Of a stretch of 64,000 nucleotides of DNA, positions 43,161 to 52,372 are shown one piece after another; the stretch's first letter is position 1, and every line of letters begins with the position of its first letter. Position numbers and translations under genes: made by a program. The stretch lies in the NCBI GenBank assembly GCA_003054655.1, contig QAYZ01000016.1, forward strand, positions 62,001 through 126,000. Reading direction: 5' to 3'. The stretch comes from Spartobacteria bacterium LR76 (GTDB lineage Bacteria; Verrucomicrobiota; Verrucomicrobiia; Chthoniobacterales; Terrimicrobiaceae). A model generated the notes under the pieces. It was not told the origin of the DNA and searched no databases. It saw nothing but the letters and a program-made list of their open reading frames with translations.

Positions 43161-44089
43161 CCGATCCACGGCTCGTAGCAGAACTCTCCTCTCTCACTCG
43201 TCGACTCAAGGCGCTCGCGCCTGAGGCTCGGAATGTGGCGTTTCAGGGCGTGCCCACAGATGTGGCCCTGGAGGCTGCTACCGACAACGGTCTCTCGCTT
43301 GTCGATGGGGAGGCCGATCTCTCGGTCATCTATCGTCCTGGGCAAGAGAATGTTCATCTAACGCACTCCGCCCGCTTTGCCGAGGTCGCGGTTTGCCGTT
43401 CAGTTATGAACTCTGGGGAATGTTGCCGGAAAAACCCCGCGCGTCGTTATGTTTCGCTGCGCGAGTGGGTGGAGGGATGGTTCCCGAAGAACTCCCGAGC
43501 AGGCCAGTTCCTCGCCCATCGCTTGGTCTCGCAGGCGGTGGCGGATCGCCTGACCTCGGCAAAATATCCCGGAAACTCGGAGTGGTTCGCCGTGGCCGAT
43601 GGTGTAAGCGTTCCAAGTGCCGGAGCAGGAGAGACAGCCCGGCTGCTGACGGTTACCTATTTTGGGACGGGACTCTTTCCCATCATGCCGGCCACCGTGG
43701 CCTGTCTCGGCATGGCTCCGCTGGGGTTACTCGCAGTCTGGTTGCTGCCTGCACTGGCCTTTCAGCTTCTCTGGCTTGCTGTGGCCGTCGGGGCGACGTG
43801 GGGATGTTTTGTCCTGGAGAAATGGTCGGCCCGGCGCTTCCAATCGGACGACCCCAAGGAATTCGTCCTCGATGAGGTCGCCGGGCTTGCTCTTGTCTGG
43901 TCCCTGCTCCCTGTGCACACGTGGGCGGCGGTTTTGTGGGGTGTGCTGGCGTTTCGTGTTTTCGACATTTTCAAGTGGGGCGTGAAATGGGTCGAGCGCC
44001 GCAACTGGCCCGGGACCATCGTGTGGGATGATCTGGTGGCGGCACTTTATGCTGCGGCAGTGATCTGGCTCGGGTATCGGGTTCTTTAG
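43157..44089 (+). CDS. phosphatidylglycerophosphatase A domain fused to an unknown N-terminal domain
   Basis: A GTG start overlaps the previous stop. 310 residues. The C-terminal half is PgpA-like: YFGTGLFPIMPATV, DDPKEFVLDEVAG, FRVFDIFKWGVKW, NWPGTIVWDDLVAALYAA, with about four membrane helices. It should dephosphorylate phosphatidylglycerophosphate to make phosphatidylglycerol. Residues 1 to about 150 (start MTDPRLVAELSSLTRRLKAL) have no family I recognise; free-standing PgpA is about 160-170 residues. Last gene of the overlapping Bat series. Confidence 0.88.
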   Translation: MTDPRLVAELSSLTRRLKALAPEARNVAFQGVPTDVALEAATDNGLSLVDGEADLSVIYRPGQENVHLTHSARFAEVAVCRSVMNSGECCRKNPARRYVSLREWVEGWFPKNSRAGQFLAHRLVSQAVADRLTSAKYPGNSEWFAVADGVSVPSAGAGETARLLTVTYFGTGLFPIMPATVACLGMAPLGLLAVWLLPALAFQLLWLAVAVGATWGCFVLEKWSARRFQSDDPKEFVLDEVAGLALVWSLLPVHTWAAVLWGVLAFRVFDIFKWGVKWVERRNWPGTIVWDDLVAALYAAAVIWLGYRVL

Positions 44090-44142
44090 CACCCTGCCGA
44101 TTTTCATGGCGTGTGGCCGCCCCGTTGGCTAGGGAAGGGGGC

Positions 44143-44634
44143 ATGATCGCTCTCCGGTTTTTCGTTGCGGCCATTGCCGCCGCCGTCCTGGCTTCCTGCG
44201 CCACCACCGCTCCCCGGCACACCGGCAATCCGCCGGTCCTTGCCAAGCTCGAGGCCATGGGCATCGACAGCCGTACGTATGCGAAGATCGCCAACCACCG
44301 CATCCTCGATTTCGGCGACATCCTTGGTCTGTTGAAGAAGGGCGTCCCGTCGCCAGTCATTCTCACCTATATCCAGAGCACCCACGCTCCCTATACGCTT
44401 ACGGATGATCAGCTCAACCAGCTCATGAATGCCGGAGCCAGCGCCGATCTCGTGAACTACCTCGGCAAGTCCGTCGGCTTCTTTGAGGCGACCGAGCGCA
44501 GCCAGACCGGCGGCGCGGGCAAGTGGAAGAACGATCCGTTCTTTGCCGATCCGTATTACATGGGTGTCGGGCCGTTCCCGTACGCCTGGCCGGATGAGTG
44601 GTACGATCAGAACTGGATCGCAGGCGTCTTTTAG
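44143..44634 (+). CDS. lipoprotein, unknown function
   Basis: Start ATG 44143 has a strong AGGGAAGGGGGC ribosome site; a GTG ten codons earlier is less likely. A 163-residue protein with lipobox AVLASC and a helical domain containing LEAMGIDSRTYAKIANHRIL and MNAGASADLVNYLGK. The C-terminus is rich in Trp, Tyr and Pro (FADPYYMGVGPFPYAWPDEW). No enzymatic motif. Probably an outer- or inner-membrane lipoprotein. Confidence 0.8.
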   Translation: MIALRFFVAAIAAAVLASCATTAPRHTGNPPVLAKLEAMGIDSRTYAKIANHRILDFGDILGLLKKGVPSPVILTYIQSTHAPYTLTDDQLNQLMNAGASADLVNYLGKSVGFFEATERSQTGGAGKWKNDPFFADPYYMGVGPFPYAWPDEWYDQNWIAGVF

Positions 44635-44646
44635 CCTTTGCCGATC

Positions 44647-45624
44647 ATGAAGGCGGCCCAGCTTTCCTCCTTCGGTTCCGCCCGCGACGCCCTGCGCGTC
44701 GTAGAGTTGGAGACTCCCAAGCCCGCGGCAGGCGAGGTGCTCGTTCGCATTCTTGCCTCGCCCATCAACCCCGCCGATCTCAATGTGATCGAGGGCACGT
44801 ATGGCGAACTGCCAGAGCTTCCTGCCGTCATTGGCAACGAAGCCGTCGGACGGGTCGAGGAGGTCGGGCCGGATGCCGCGCGCTTCGCCGTCGGCGATCT
44901 CGTCATTCCGCTGACCAGCGGCAACTGGACGCAGTGCCGGGTGCTGCGCGAGGACGAGCTCGTCAAAATCCCGGCGGAGACTGATGTCCTCCAGGCCTCC
45001 ATGCTTCTCGTGAACCCCGTGACCGCGTGGTTCATGCTCAAGGATTGCGTCGAGCTTCAGCCCGGCGACTGGGTGGTGCAAAACGCTGCCAACTCCGCCG
45101 TCGGCCGCTCCGTGATTCAAATCGCCCGTGCCCGGGGCCTGAAGACGCTCAATGTCGTCCGCCGTCCCGAGCTGATCGACGAACTCAAGGCCCTCGGAGC
45201 CGATGTCGTGGTGACCGAGGAGACCGACCTGCGTGCCTCGGTCGAGGATCTCTGCGGCGGCTCCCGCCCGCGCCTTGCCCTCAACGCCGTCGGCGGTGCC
45301 AGTGCTCTCAATCTCGCCAACGCCTTGGCCGACCGGGGAACGCACGTGACCTACGGTGCCATGGGCCGCCAGCCGCTCAAGGTTCCTAATGGCCTGCTGA
45401 TTTTTAGGGAGATCACCTTCCGAGGCTTCTGGCTGCGGAACTGGCGCTACGACGCGACGCTGGCGCAGAAGGAGGAGACGCTCGGCGTGCTCGCGACCAT
45501 GATCGCCGGGGGGAAGCTGACCCTGCCTGTCCACCAGACCTATTCGCTCGACGACATCCATGCTGCCCTCGCAGAGGCCGCTGAGGGGCAGCGCTCTGGC
45601 AAGGTCGTGATCGACTTGCGCTGA
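44647..45624 (+). CDS. MDR-family oxidoreductase, mitochondrial enoyl-reductase (MECR)-like
   Basis: Start ATG 44647 (MKAAQLSSFGSARDALRVVE), three codons after a possible TTG. A 325-residue zinc-independent MDR protein. NPADLNVIEGTYGELPELPA, NPVTAWFMLKDCVELQPGDW, NAANSAVGRSVIQIARARG (cofactor loop) and GFWLRNWR resemble 2-enoyl thioester reductases. These reduce enoyl-CoA/ACP with NADPH. The substrate is uncertain; quinone-reductase-like activity is an alternative. It lies close to hisS but no clear operon logic is visible. Confidence 0.82.
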   Translation: MKAAQLSSFGSARDALRVVELETPKPAAGEVLVRILASPINPADLNVIEGTYGELPELPAVIGNEAVGRVEEVGPDAARFAVGDLVIPLTSGNWTQCRVLREDELVKIPAETDVLQASMLLVNPVTAWFMLKDCVELQPGDWVVQNAANSAVGRSVIQIARARGLKTLNVVRRPELIDELKALGADVVVTEETDLRASVEDLCGGSRPRLALNAVGGASALNLANALADRGTHVTYGAMGRQPLKVPNGLLIFREITFRGFWLRNWRYDATLAQKEETLGVLATMIAGGKLTLPVHQTYSLDDIHAALAEAAEGQRSGKVVIDLR

Positions 45625-45672
45625 CGGGTTGCCTCCGCGCTCCGCGTCCGCTAAGACTGTCCGTCTTTACCC

Positions 45673-46932
45673 ATGCAGAATCTACCTGGCTTCCGGGACT
45701 TCCCACCGGAAGATTGCGTCCGCCGCAACTACATCCTGAATACCTGGCGCTCCGTCGCCCGCCGTTACGGCTTTGTCGAGTACGACGGCCCGACCCTGGA
45801 AAGCGTCGAGCTTTACGCCAAGAAGAACGAGAGCGGTGCGGAGATCATGCAGCAGCTTTACAGCTTCGAGGATCGCGGTGGTCGTCCCGTGGCCCTGCGG
45901 CCCGAGATGACGCCGACGCTGGCCCGCATGGTGGCCGCCCGGGAAAAGCAGTACAAGAAACCCATTAAGTGGTTCTCCTCCAGCACGTTCTTCCGCTACG
46001 AGCGCCAGCAAAAGGGGCGCCTCCGCGAGTTTATCCAGCTCAATTGCGACCTCATCGGCGAAACCGGCCCCGCCGCCGACGCCGAGGTGCTGGCCCTTGC
46101 CATTGACCTCGTGCGCGCCTTCGGCTTTGGACCCGAGGATTTCGTCGTGCGCCTGAGCGACCGCAAGGCGTGGATGGATTTCCTTGTCGCGCGGGGTGTG
46201 CCCGAGGCGCATTTCGGCGCCGTTCTCCAGGCCGCCGACAAGATCGAGCGTGACTCGCCCGATTCCCTCAATGCCAAGCTCGCTCCCGCCGGGCTCACCG
46301 TGGACGACCTGAAAGCCTTCATCGCCTCAGGCAGCCCGGAGTCCTTCCGTCCGCTCATCGAGGAACTGACGGCCCGCGGACTCGCTGGCTACGTCGAGGT
46401 GGACCTCTCCATCGTGCGCGGACTCGCCTACTACACCGGAGTCGTCTTCGAGGTCTTTGACCGGTCGAAATCCATGCGCGCTCTGGCGGGTGGGGGACGG
46501 TACGACGACCTCATTGCCGGGCTGAGCGACGGAGCGGCGAATCTCTCCGCCATGGGCTTCGGCATGGGCGACGTGGTGCTTGCCAATTTCGTCAGCGAAA
46601 CCCCCAAGGCTGCCGAGCGCATGGCCGCTGCCCTGGCCGCTGACGCCCCGGTCGACGTCTACGTGATCATCGCCGACGCCACACGTCGGGCGGAAGGTTT
46701 GCAGACCGTGCAGGCCTTGCGCGAGGCGGGTTGGAAGGCCGATTTCTCCCTCGCCGGGGCCAAGGTCGGGAAGCAGTTCCAGGCCGCCGAGGGGCTGGGG
46801 GCGAGATTTGCCGTGATCGTCGGAGGCGAATGGCCTGAGGTGAAGGTGAAAACTCTCGCCACCCGGCAGGAGGTGCAGGTGCCGCAAAGCGGGCTTGCGG
46901 ATTGGCTGAAAAGCGGCGAAAACTCCCTTTGA
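45673..46932 (+). CDS. hisS: histidyl-tRNA synthetase
   Basis: A 419-residue class II synthetase. Motif 1 region is NLPGFRDFPPED; ALRPEMTPTLARM and motif 2 FRYERQQKGRLREF (107-120) follow, and the HisRS signature is LSIVRGLAYYTGVVFEVFDR. The C-terminal anticodon-binding domain begins near DVYVIIADATRRAEG. It charges tRNA-His. A large hairpin directly follows the stop. Confidence 0.97.
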   Translation: MQNLPGFRDFPPEDCVRRNYILNTWRSVARRYGFVEYDGPTLESVELYAKKNESGAEIMQQLYSFEDRGGRPVALRPEMTPTLARMVAAREKQYKKPIKWFSSSTFFRYERQQKGRLREFIQLNCDLIGETGPAADAEVLALAIDLVRAFGFGPEDFVVRLSDRKAWMDFLVARGVPEAHFGAVLQAADKIERDSPDSLNAKLAPAGLTVDDLKAFIASGSPESFRPLIEELTARGLAGYVEVDLSIVRGLAYYTGVVFEVFDRSKSMRALAGGGRYDDLIAGLSDGAANLSAMGFGMGDVVLANFVSETPKAAERMAAALAADAPVDVYVIIADATRRAEGLQTVQALREAGWKADFSLAGAKVGKQFQAAEGLGARFAVIVGGEWPEVKVKTLATRQEVQVPQSGLADWLKSGENSL

Positions 46933-46997
46933 CCACAGAGAACACGGGAGCACAGCGTCGAGTTCTGTGCCGACCGCGCTCTCTGTGGTTTGTTTTT
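46932..46997 (+). terminator. terminator-like hairpin between hisS and aspS
   Basis: Outer arms 46932-46940 and 46981-46989 (ACCACAGAG/CTCTGTGGT) and inner arms 46950-46955 and 46965-46970 (GCACAG/CTGTGC) form a long interrupted stem, followed by TTGTTTTTCTG. It ends eight bases before aspS, so it could end hisS transcription or attenuate aspS. Confidence 0.65.
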
Positions 46998-47005
46998 CTG
47001 ATTTT

Positions 47006-48775
47006 ATGACTTATCGCACACATCATTGCGGCGCTTTGCGCAAGGCGGACTCCGGTTCGCGCGTCACCCTCTGCGGCTGGGTGGATTCCCGTCGCGACCA
47101 CGGCGGAGTGGTTTTCATCGATCTCCGCGACCGCAATGGCATCACCCAGGTGGTTTTCCGCCCCGAGGAACATGCCGAGGCGGCTTCCGCTGCCCACGGC
47201 CTCCGCGTCGAGGACGTCGTCCAGGTTTCCGGCTCCGTAGCTCCGCGCCTCACCGGCACGGAGAACACCAAGCTCGCCACCGGCGAGATCGAGATCGTGG
47301 CCGACACGCTCGTCATTCTCAATAAGGCCGACGTATTGCCTTTCCCGCTCGATGAGGATTCGGTCAACGAAGACCTCCGCCTCGAGCACCGCTATCTCGA
47401 CCTCCGCCGTCCGGCCATGGTGCGCAATCTCACCGTCCGTCACAAGGTGGTGAAGACGACCCGCGACTACTTCGACCGCCAGGGTTTCCTGGAAATCGAG
47501 ACACCCGTCCTGTCGAAGAGCACGCCCGAGGGCGCCCGCGAGTTCCTCGTGCCGAGCCGTATTTTCCCCGGCAGCTTTTACGCGCTGTCGCAGTCCCCGC
47601 AGCAGTACAAGCAGCTCCTCATGGTGGCTGGCCTGGAGCGCTATTTCCAGATCGCCAAGTGCTTCCGCGATGAGGACCCGCGCGCGGATCGTATTACCGA
47701 GCTGACCCAGGTTGACCTAGAGGCTTCCTTCATCACGCAGGAGGACATTATCGAGCTCATCGAGGGATTGCTCGTGGAGATCTTCCGCGAAGTGCGTGGC
47801 GTGGAGATTCCGCGTCCGTTCCTGCGCATGACCTATCAGGAGGCGATGAACCGCTACGGCAGCGACAAGCCCGACCGGCGCTTCGGCCTTGAGCTGATCA
47901 CACTCGACGAGGTTTTCAAGGCCAGCGAATTCAAGGTCTTCCGAGGCGCGCTCGACAACGGGGGCACAGTGAAGGCGATTAACGCCAAGGGCTTTGCCGG
48001 CATCACCACCGGCCAGATCGAGGGCCTGACCGAACTCGCCAAGCAGTACGGCGCGAAAGGCCTCGCTTTCATCAAGGTCGAGAACGGCGAATGGAAATCG
48101 CCCATCGCGAAATTCCTTACCGACGCCGAAAAACAGGCGCTCGTCAGTGAGCTCGGCATCGAGGAGGGCGACCTGATCCTCTTCGGCGCGGGCGACTGGG
48201 AGACCGTTTGCAACGTGCTCGGTCGTATCCGCCTCCGGGTGGCGGAGCTGCAAAAGCTCATAACGGACCCGAACGCCCTGGAGTTCCTCTGGGTCGTCGA
48301 GTTCCCGCTCCTTGCCTACAACGCCGAGGAGCAGAAGTGGAACGCCGTCCACCATCCCTTTACCCGTCCGCATGCCGATGACGTTGCGCTCATCGATGCG
48401 GGCGAATACGGCAAGGTGCGCGCCCAAGCCTACGACGTCGTGCTGAACGGTGTCGAAATCGGCGGCGGAAGCATCCGTATTCACGAGTCCGACCTTCAGG
48501 CGAAGCTTTTCGAGGTGCTTGGCATTTCGCCGGAGAAGCAGCAGCTTCTCTTCCCGCACCTGTTGAAAGCCTTCCGCTTCGGCGCGCCCCCGCATGGCGG
48601 CGTCGCGCTCGGCGTGGATCGTCTGGTCATGCTCGCGGTGGGCACCGAGAACATTCGCGATGTCGTGGCGTTCCCGAAGAACAACCGCGGCGAAGACCTC
48701 ATGATGAGCTCGCCGACCCCGGCCGAGCCTCGCCAGTTGCGCGAACTGGGCATCCAGGTCGCTCGCAAGGCCTAG
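47006..48775 (+). CDS. aspS: aspartyl-tRNA synthetase
   Basis: Start ATG 47006 (MTYRTHHCGALRKADSGSRV); the 13 codons before it lie in the hairpin. A 589-residue class II synthetase. OB-fold: VTLCGWVDSRRDHGGVVFID. Motif 1 near FLEIETPVLSKSTPEGAREF, motif 2 SPQQYKQLLMVAGLERYFQI and CFRDEDPRADR, motif 3 GVALGVDRL. A GAD insertion typical of bacterial AspRS is present. Whether it is discriminating or also charges tRNA-Asn cannot be told here. Confidence 0.97.
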   Translation: MTYRTHHCGALRKADSGSRVTLCGWVDSRRDHGGVVFIDLRDRNGITQVVFRPEEHAEAASAAHGLRVEDVVQVSGSVAPRLTGTENTKLATGEIEIVADTLVILNKADVLPFPLDEDSVNEDLRLEHRYLDLRRPAMVRNLTVRHKVVKTTRDYFDRQGFLEIETPVLSKSTPEGAREFLVPSRIFPGSFYALSQSPQQYKQLLMVAGLERYFQIAKCFRDEDPRADRITELTQVDLEASFITQEDIIELIEGLLVEIFREVRGVEIPRPFLRMTYQEAMNRYGSDKPDRRFGLELITLDEVFKASEFKVFRGALDNGGTVKAINAKGFAGITTGQIEGLTELAKQYGAKGLAFIKVENGEWKSPIAKFLTDAEKQALVSELGIEEGDLILFGAGDWETVCNVLGRIRLRVAELQKLITDPNALEFLWVVEFPLLAYNAEEQKWNAVHHPFTRPHADDVALIDAGEYGKVRAQAYDVVLNGVEIGGGSIRIHESDLQAKLFEVLGISPEKQQLLFPHLLKAFRFGAPPHGGVALGVDRLVMLAVGTENIRDVVAFPKNNRGEDLMMSSPTPAEPRQLRELGIQVARKA

Positions 48776-48804
48776 TCGTTCCGGCAGCTTCATTTTCGTT
48801 ATCC

Positions 48805-48833
48805 GTCCGTCCGGTTTGCCAAAACCGGCGGAC
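48805..48833. other. stem-loop in the leader of the START-like gene
   Basis: Stem GTCCG/CGGAC then, after a one-base bulge, CCGGTTT/AAACCGG, with loop GCCA, 17 bp upstream of ATG 48851 and 29 bp after the aspS stop. No T run follows. It may affect translation of the START-like gene or protect the aspS 3' end. Confidence 0.55.
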
Positions 48834-48850
48834 TCGGGTATGACTGCGCC

Positions 48851-49456
48851 ATGAAGTTGCGATTCCTCCTCCCCCTGGCGGCTTTTGCCGTGTCCGTAGC
48901 TTCTCTCTCCGCGGACATCCTTAGCGAAGTACCCAAATACGCCCAGGACGAACTGGCAGCCGGCCAGGTCGTCGTGAAGAGCCAGAACGTCGAGGGTGCG
49001 CCCTGGCCGCGGCTCATGCTTTACCAGGTGGTAAACGCGTCACCTTCTGTGGTGTGGAATCTTTTCAACGACTACCCGGCGGCCTCGCAATACACCCCGG
49101 GTTTGATTGCGGCCAAGGTCATTCAGACCTACCCCGACGGCAGCAAGGATGTCCAGTATACGGTCAAAGTACCCATCATTCAGCGTGCGACCTACGTGGT
49201 GCACAATACCTATTCGCAAAACGGAAACGTGCAGGAGGTGGCGTGGACTCTGGTGAAATCGCCGCTCGCCAGATCCAGCACGGGTTCATTGCGTATCGAG
49301 CCTTACGGCAAGAACCAGACGCTTCTCTGCTACACCAACCTTGTCGTCCCGATCACCAACCTCGTCGCCGGTCTCAAGAACGAGGCGCTCTCCGAGGCAA
49401 AGACCACCGTTCGTGCGCTCAAGGCTGAAGCCGAGCGCCGCGCCGCAGGTTCCTAG
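48851..49456 (+). CDS. exported START/polyketide-cyclase-like (SRPBCC) protein
   Basis: A 201-residue protein with signal peptide MKLRFLLPLAAFAVSVASLS. The SRPBCC helix-grip fold is suggested by VVNASPSVVWNLFNDYPAAS (start of the lipid-binding pocket) then YTVKVPIIQRATYVVHNTYS and a long final helix LKNEALSEAKTTVRALKAEA. It probably binds a hydrophobic ligand in the periplasm. It ends 9 bp before the UDP-sugar pyrophosphorylase gene. Confidence 0.8.
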   Translation: MKLRFLLPLAAFAVSVASLSADILSEVPKYAQDELAAGQVVVKSQNVEGAPWPRLMLYQVVNASPSVVWNLFNDYPAASQYTPGLIAAKVIQTYPDGSKDVQYTVKVPIIQRATYVVHNTYSQNGNVQEVAWTLVKSPLARSSTGSLRIEPYGKNQTLLCYTNLVVPITNLVAGLKNEALSEAKTTVRALKAEAERRAAGS

Positions 49457-49465
49457 AATTTCTCA

Positions 49466-50809
49466 ATGTCAGCATCATTCGATCCCTTCCGCCAAAAAAT
49501 GGAATCGGCCGGCCTGAGCAAGGCGGCCATCGCAGCATTCGAACGTTCCTACGGCCTCCTGGCCGCCAATGAATCGGGCCTCATACCCGAGAGCGCCATT
49601 ACGCCCGCCGAGGGCCTGCCTCTCTACGAGGAGGTGGCGACGACGCAGGCCTCGCCGGATCTCCTCGCCAAGACTGTATTGCTCAAGCTCAATGGCGGCC
49701 TCGGCACCGGCATGGGACTGGAAAAAGCCAAGTCGCTCCTGCCTGTGCGCGACGGCCAGACGTTCCTCGACCTCATCGTTCGCCAGGTGCTCGCCGCCCG
49801 CAAGGCCACGGGGTCGGACCTGAAATTTCTCCTGCTGAACAGCTTCAGCACCAGCGAAGACACGCTGGGCCATCTAGCGAAGTACCCCGAACTGGGCAAC
49901 CCCGCCGACCTTGAGCTCATGCAGAACAAGGTGCCCAAGATCGACGCCGCCACGCTGGCTCCGATCGAGTGGCCGGCCGATCGGGATCACGAATGGTGCC
50001 CGCCGGGCCATGGCGACCTGTACCCGGCCATCCTCGGCTCGGGCATGCTCCAACAGCTTCTCGATGCCGGGTATCGCTACCTCTTTGTCAGCAACTCCGA
50101 CAACCTCGGTGCCACGCTCGACCTCGGCCTCCTCGGCTGGTTCGCCGCGTCCGGCAAACCCTTCGTCATGGAGGTGACGGCTCGCACCGCCGCCGACCGC
50201 AAGGGAGGCCATCTCGCCAGCCGCGCTACGGACGGTCAGTTGCTCCTGCGTGAGTCGGCCCAGTGTCCAGATGAGGACATGGACGAGTTTCAGGACATCT
50301 CGAAGCATCGGTATTTCAACACCAACAACCTCTGGCTCCGGCTAGACCTTCTCGCCGAGGCTCTCGACGCTAATGGCGGACTGCTTCCGCTCCCGGTCAT
50401 CAAGAACAAGAAGACCGTCGACCCTCGCGACAAGAAATCTCCCGCCGTCTACCAGCTTGAGACCGCCATGGGTGCGGCGATCGAGTGCTTTGCCGACGCG
50501 GGTGCCGTGGTCGTGCCGCGCATGCGCTTCGCTCCGGTCAAGACGACCGCAGATCTGCTCGCCCTCCGCTCGGATGCCTATATCATCACCGAGGACGGTC
50601 GCGCGGTGCTCGCTCCCGAGCGCAATGGCATTCCGCCGGAGATCAATCTGGATGGCGACCATTTCAAGATGGTCGACCAGCTCGACGCCGCCCTTGCGGG
50701 AGGTGTGCCGTCGCTCATTCGCTGCAAGCGTCTCGATGTCAAAGGCCCGGCCAAGTTCACCTCCTCAGACGTATATGAGGGTGATGCCGTGGTCGATGTG
50801 CGTAGCTAG
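49466..50809 (+). CDS. UTP-glucose-1-phosphate uridylyltransferase (UDPGP family)
   Basis: A 447-residue enzyme of the eukaryote-like UDPGP family, distinct from bacterial GalU. The nucleotide-binding loop is LLKLNGGLGTGMGLEKAKSL; the sugar-binding region includes PPGHGDLYPAILGSGMLQQL and YLFVSNSDNLGATLDLGLLG; NTNNLWLRL follows. It makes UDP-glucose from UTP and glucose-1-phosphate. It lies 24 bp before the flavoprotein gene, possibly in one transcript. Confidence 0.92.
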   Translation: MSASFDPFRQKMESAGLSKAAIAAFERSYGLLAANESGLIPESAITPAEGLPLYEEVATTQASPDLLAKTVLLKLNGGLGTGMGLEKAKSLLPVRDGQTFLDLIVRQVLAARKATGSDLKFLLLNSFSTSEDTLGHLAKYPELGNPADLELMQNKVPKIDAATLAPIEWPADRDHEWCPPGHGDLYPAILGSGMLQQLLDAGYRYLFVSNSDNLGATLDLGLLGWFAASGKPFVMEVTARTAADRKGGHLASRATDGQLLLRESAQCPDEDMDEFQDISKHRYFNTNNLWLRLDLLAEALDANGGLLPLPVIKNKKTVDPRDKKSPAVYQLETAMGAAIECFADAGAVVVPRMRFAPVKTTADLLALRSDAYIITEDGRAVLAPERNGIPPEINLDGDHFKMVDQLDAALAGGVPSLIRCKRLDVKGPAKFTSSDVYEGDAVVDVRS

Positions 50810-50833
50810 TTGCCAGTCTGTCCCTGCTCGTTT

Positions 50834-52369
50834 ATGGAAAATCGCGTGAACGAGCCGTACGATGTCGTGGTGGTCGGTGGGGCCTTTTCGGGGGCTTCCA
50901 CGTCCTTGCTGTTGCGTCGTGAGCGTCCGCAGCTCCGTATCCTCATCGTTGAGCGGAGCGAACATTTCGACCGCAAGGTGGGGGAGGCGACCACGGAAAT
51001 CAGCGGGTGCTTCCTGACGAAGCGCCTCGCGATGAATCACCACCTGAACCACCACCACGTGCCCAAGCACGGACTGCGGTTCTGGTTTTCCCAGAATGCC
51101 AACGACAGTTTCGGCGACTGCGGCGAACTCGGCGGTTTCTACCAAACCCGCCTGCCGACCTTTCAGGTCGATCGCGAGGTGCTGGATGAATACATCCTCG
51201 CCGAGGCCGTGGCCGCAGGGGCGGAACTTCTCCGTCCCGCACGGGTGAAGGACATCGAGCTGGGAGAAAAACTTCAGACTCTCCACCTGGAAACCGCCAA
51301 CGGAGAGCATACCGTCTCGGCAAAGTTTCTTGTCGATGCCAGCGGACGCGCCGGAGTGCTTTCGCGCAAGCTCGACCTCCGCCGCTCGCTTCCGGATCAT
51401 CCCACACGCTCCATCTGGGCGCGGTTTCGCGGGGTGAAGGATTGGGACGGCTACGAACTCAAGAGCCGCTTCCCGGAGTACGCGAATTCCTGTCAGGTCA
51501 GCCGGGCCACCGCGACGAATCACCTCACAGGCTACGGCTGGTGGTGCTGGATCATTCCGCTGAAGGGTGGCGACTACAGCGCGGGACTTGTTTTCGACGA
51601 ACGCCTCTACACTCCGCCCGCCGGTGCGACCGCTGCGGATCGGCTCAAGGCGCACCTTCTCAATGATCCGGTCGGTCGGGAGATCTTTGGCGAGGCCGAG
51701 GTCGTCGAGGGCGATGTGAAGTCCTATGCCCCGCTGCCCTATTACGTCGACCAGATTGCTGGCCGGGGATGGCAGATCGTCGGCGACGCCGCGGGATTCC
51801 TGGACCCGCTTTACAGCGCAGGCCTCGACTACTGCTCCTGGACGGTCAGCTCGGCTGTCTATCGCATCGAGGCAGAGGTGGACGGCTCGACAGTCGACGT
51901 CCCCATGATCAACAAGCATTGGCTCATGTCGTACCATGGCTGGTTCAACGCCCTGTACCGCGACAAATATTACTATCTCGGCGACAAGGAACTCATGACC
52001 GCCGCGATGTTCATGGACCTCGGGCTGTTTTTCTTCGGTCCGGTGCGCTCCGTTGTGCATTGCTTGAAGTACGGGTTCGGTCAGTTGCCATTCACCGGGC
52101 CGATGGACTCTTTCGTCTGCAAGCTCATGGCATTTTACAATCGCCGCCTTGCCCATATCGCCCGCAAGCGCCACTCGGCGGGCGTGTACGGTAGTGAGAA
52201 CCTGCGGAGCCGCACGCTCATTGCGGGCTTCGCGCCCACACCGGAAGTGCTCAAGGTCGTGTGGCGTGGCGTGAAGGTCTGGCTTCGGGCAGAACTGCGG
52301 AGCGCTCGTCTTCCCGCGGTGGCGGAGAAAGAAATTCCTGCCCCTGCGGCTCCGGCCACCGTATCCTAG
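50834..52369 (+). CDS. FAD-dependent oxidoreductase, tryptophan-halogenase-like
   Basis: A 511-residue flavoprotein started at ATG 50834. Dinucleotide-binding loop: VVVVGGAFSGAS (residues 11-22). VGEATTEISGCF follows. A W-x-W-x-I-P match, WCWIIP, is at 237-242, a signature of flavin-dependent halogenases. The second FAD motif is IVGDAAGFLDPLYSAGLDY. The catalytic Lys of halogenases could not be placed by eye, so plain monooxygenase or geranylgeranyl-reductase-like function remains possible. It ends 3 bp before the UbiD-type gene, a strong sign of joint expression. Confidence 0.82.
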   Translation: MENRVNEPYDVVVVGGAFSGASTSLLLRRERPQLRILIVERSEHFDRKVGEATTEISGCFLTKRLAMNHHLNHHHVPKHGLRFWFSQNANDSFGDCGELGGFYQTRLPTFQVDREVLDEYILAEAVAAGAELLRPARVKDIELGEKLQTLHLETANGEHTVSAKFLVDASGRAGVLSRKLDLRRSLPDHPTRSIWARFRGVKDWDGYELKSRFPEYANSCQVSRATATNHLTGYGWWCWIIPLKGGDYSAGLVFDERLYTPPAGATAADRLKAHLLNDPVGREIFGEAEVVEGDVKSYAPLPYYVDQIAGRGWQIVGDAAGFLDPLYSAGLDYCSWTVSSAVYRIEAEVDGSTVDVPMINKHWLMSYHGWFNALYRDKYYYLGDKELMTAAMFMDLGLFFFGPVRSVVHCLKYGFGQLPFTGPMDSFVCKLMAFYNRRLAHIARKRHSAGVYGSENLRSRTLIAGFAPTPEVLKVVWRGVKVWLRAELRSARLPAVAEKEIPAPAAPATVS

Positions 52370-52372
52370 GAA

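Noticed and set aside
46932-47005. T-box riboswitch before aspS
   Set aside because: No T-box consensus or specifier stem is visible; the hairpin with T-rich tail is explained more simply as a terminator or attenuator.
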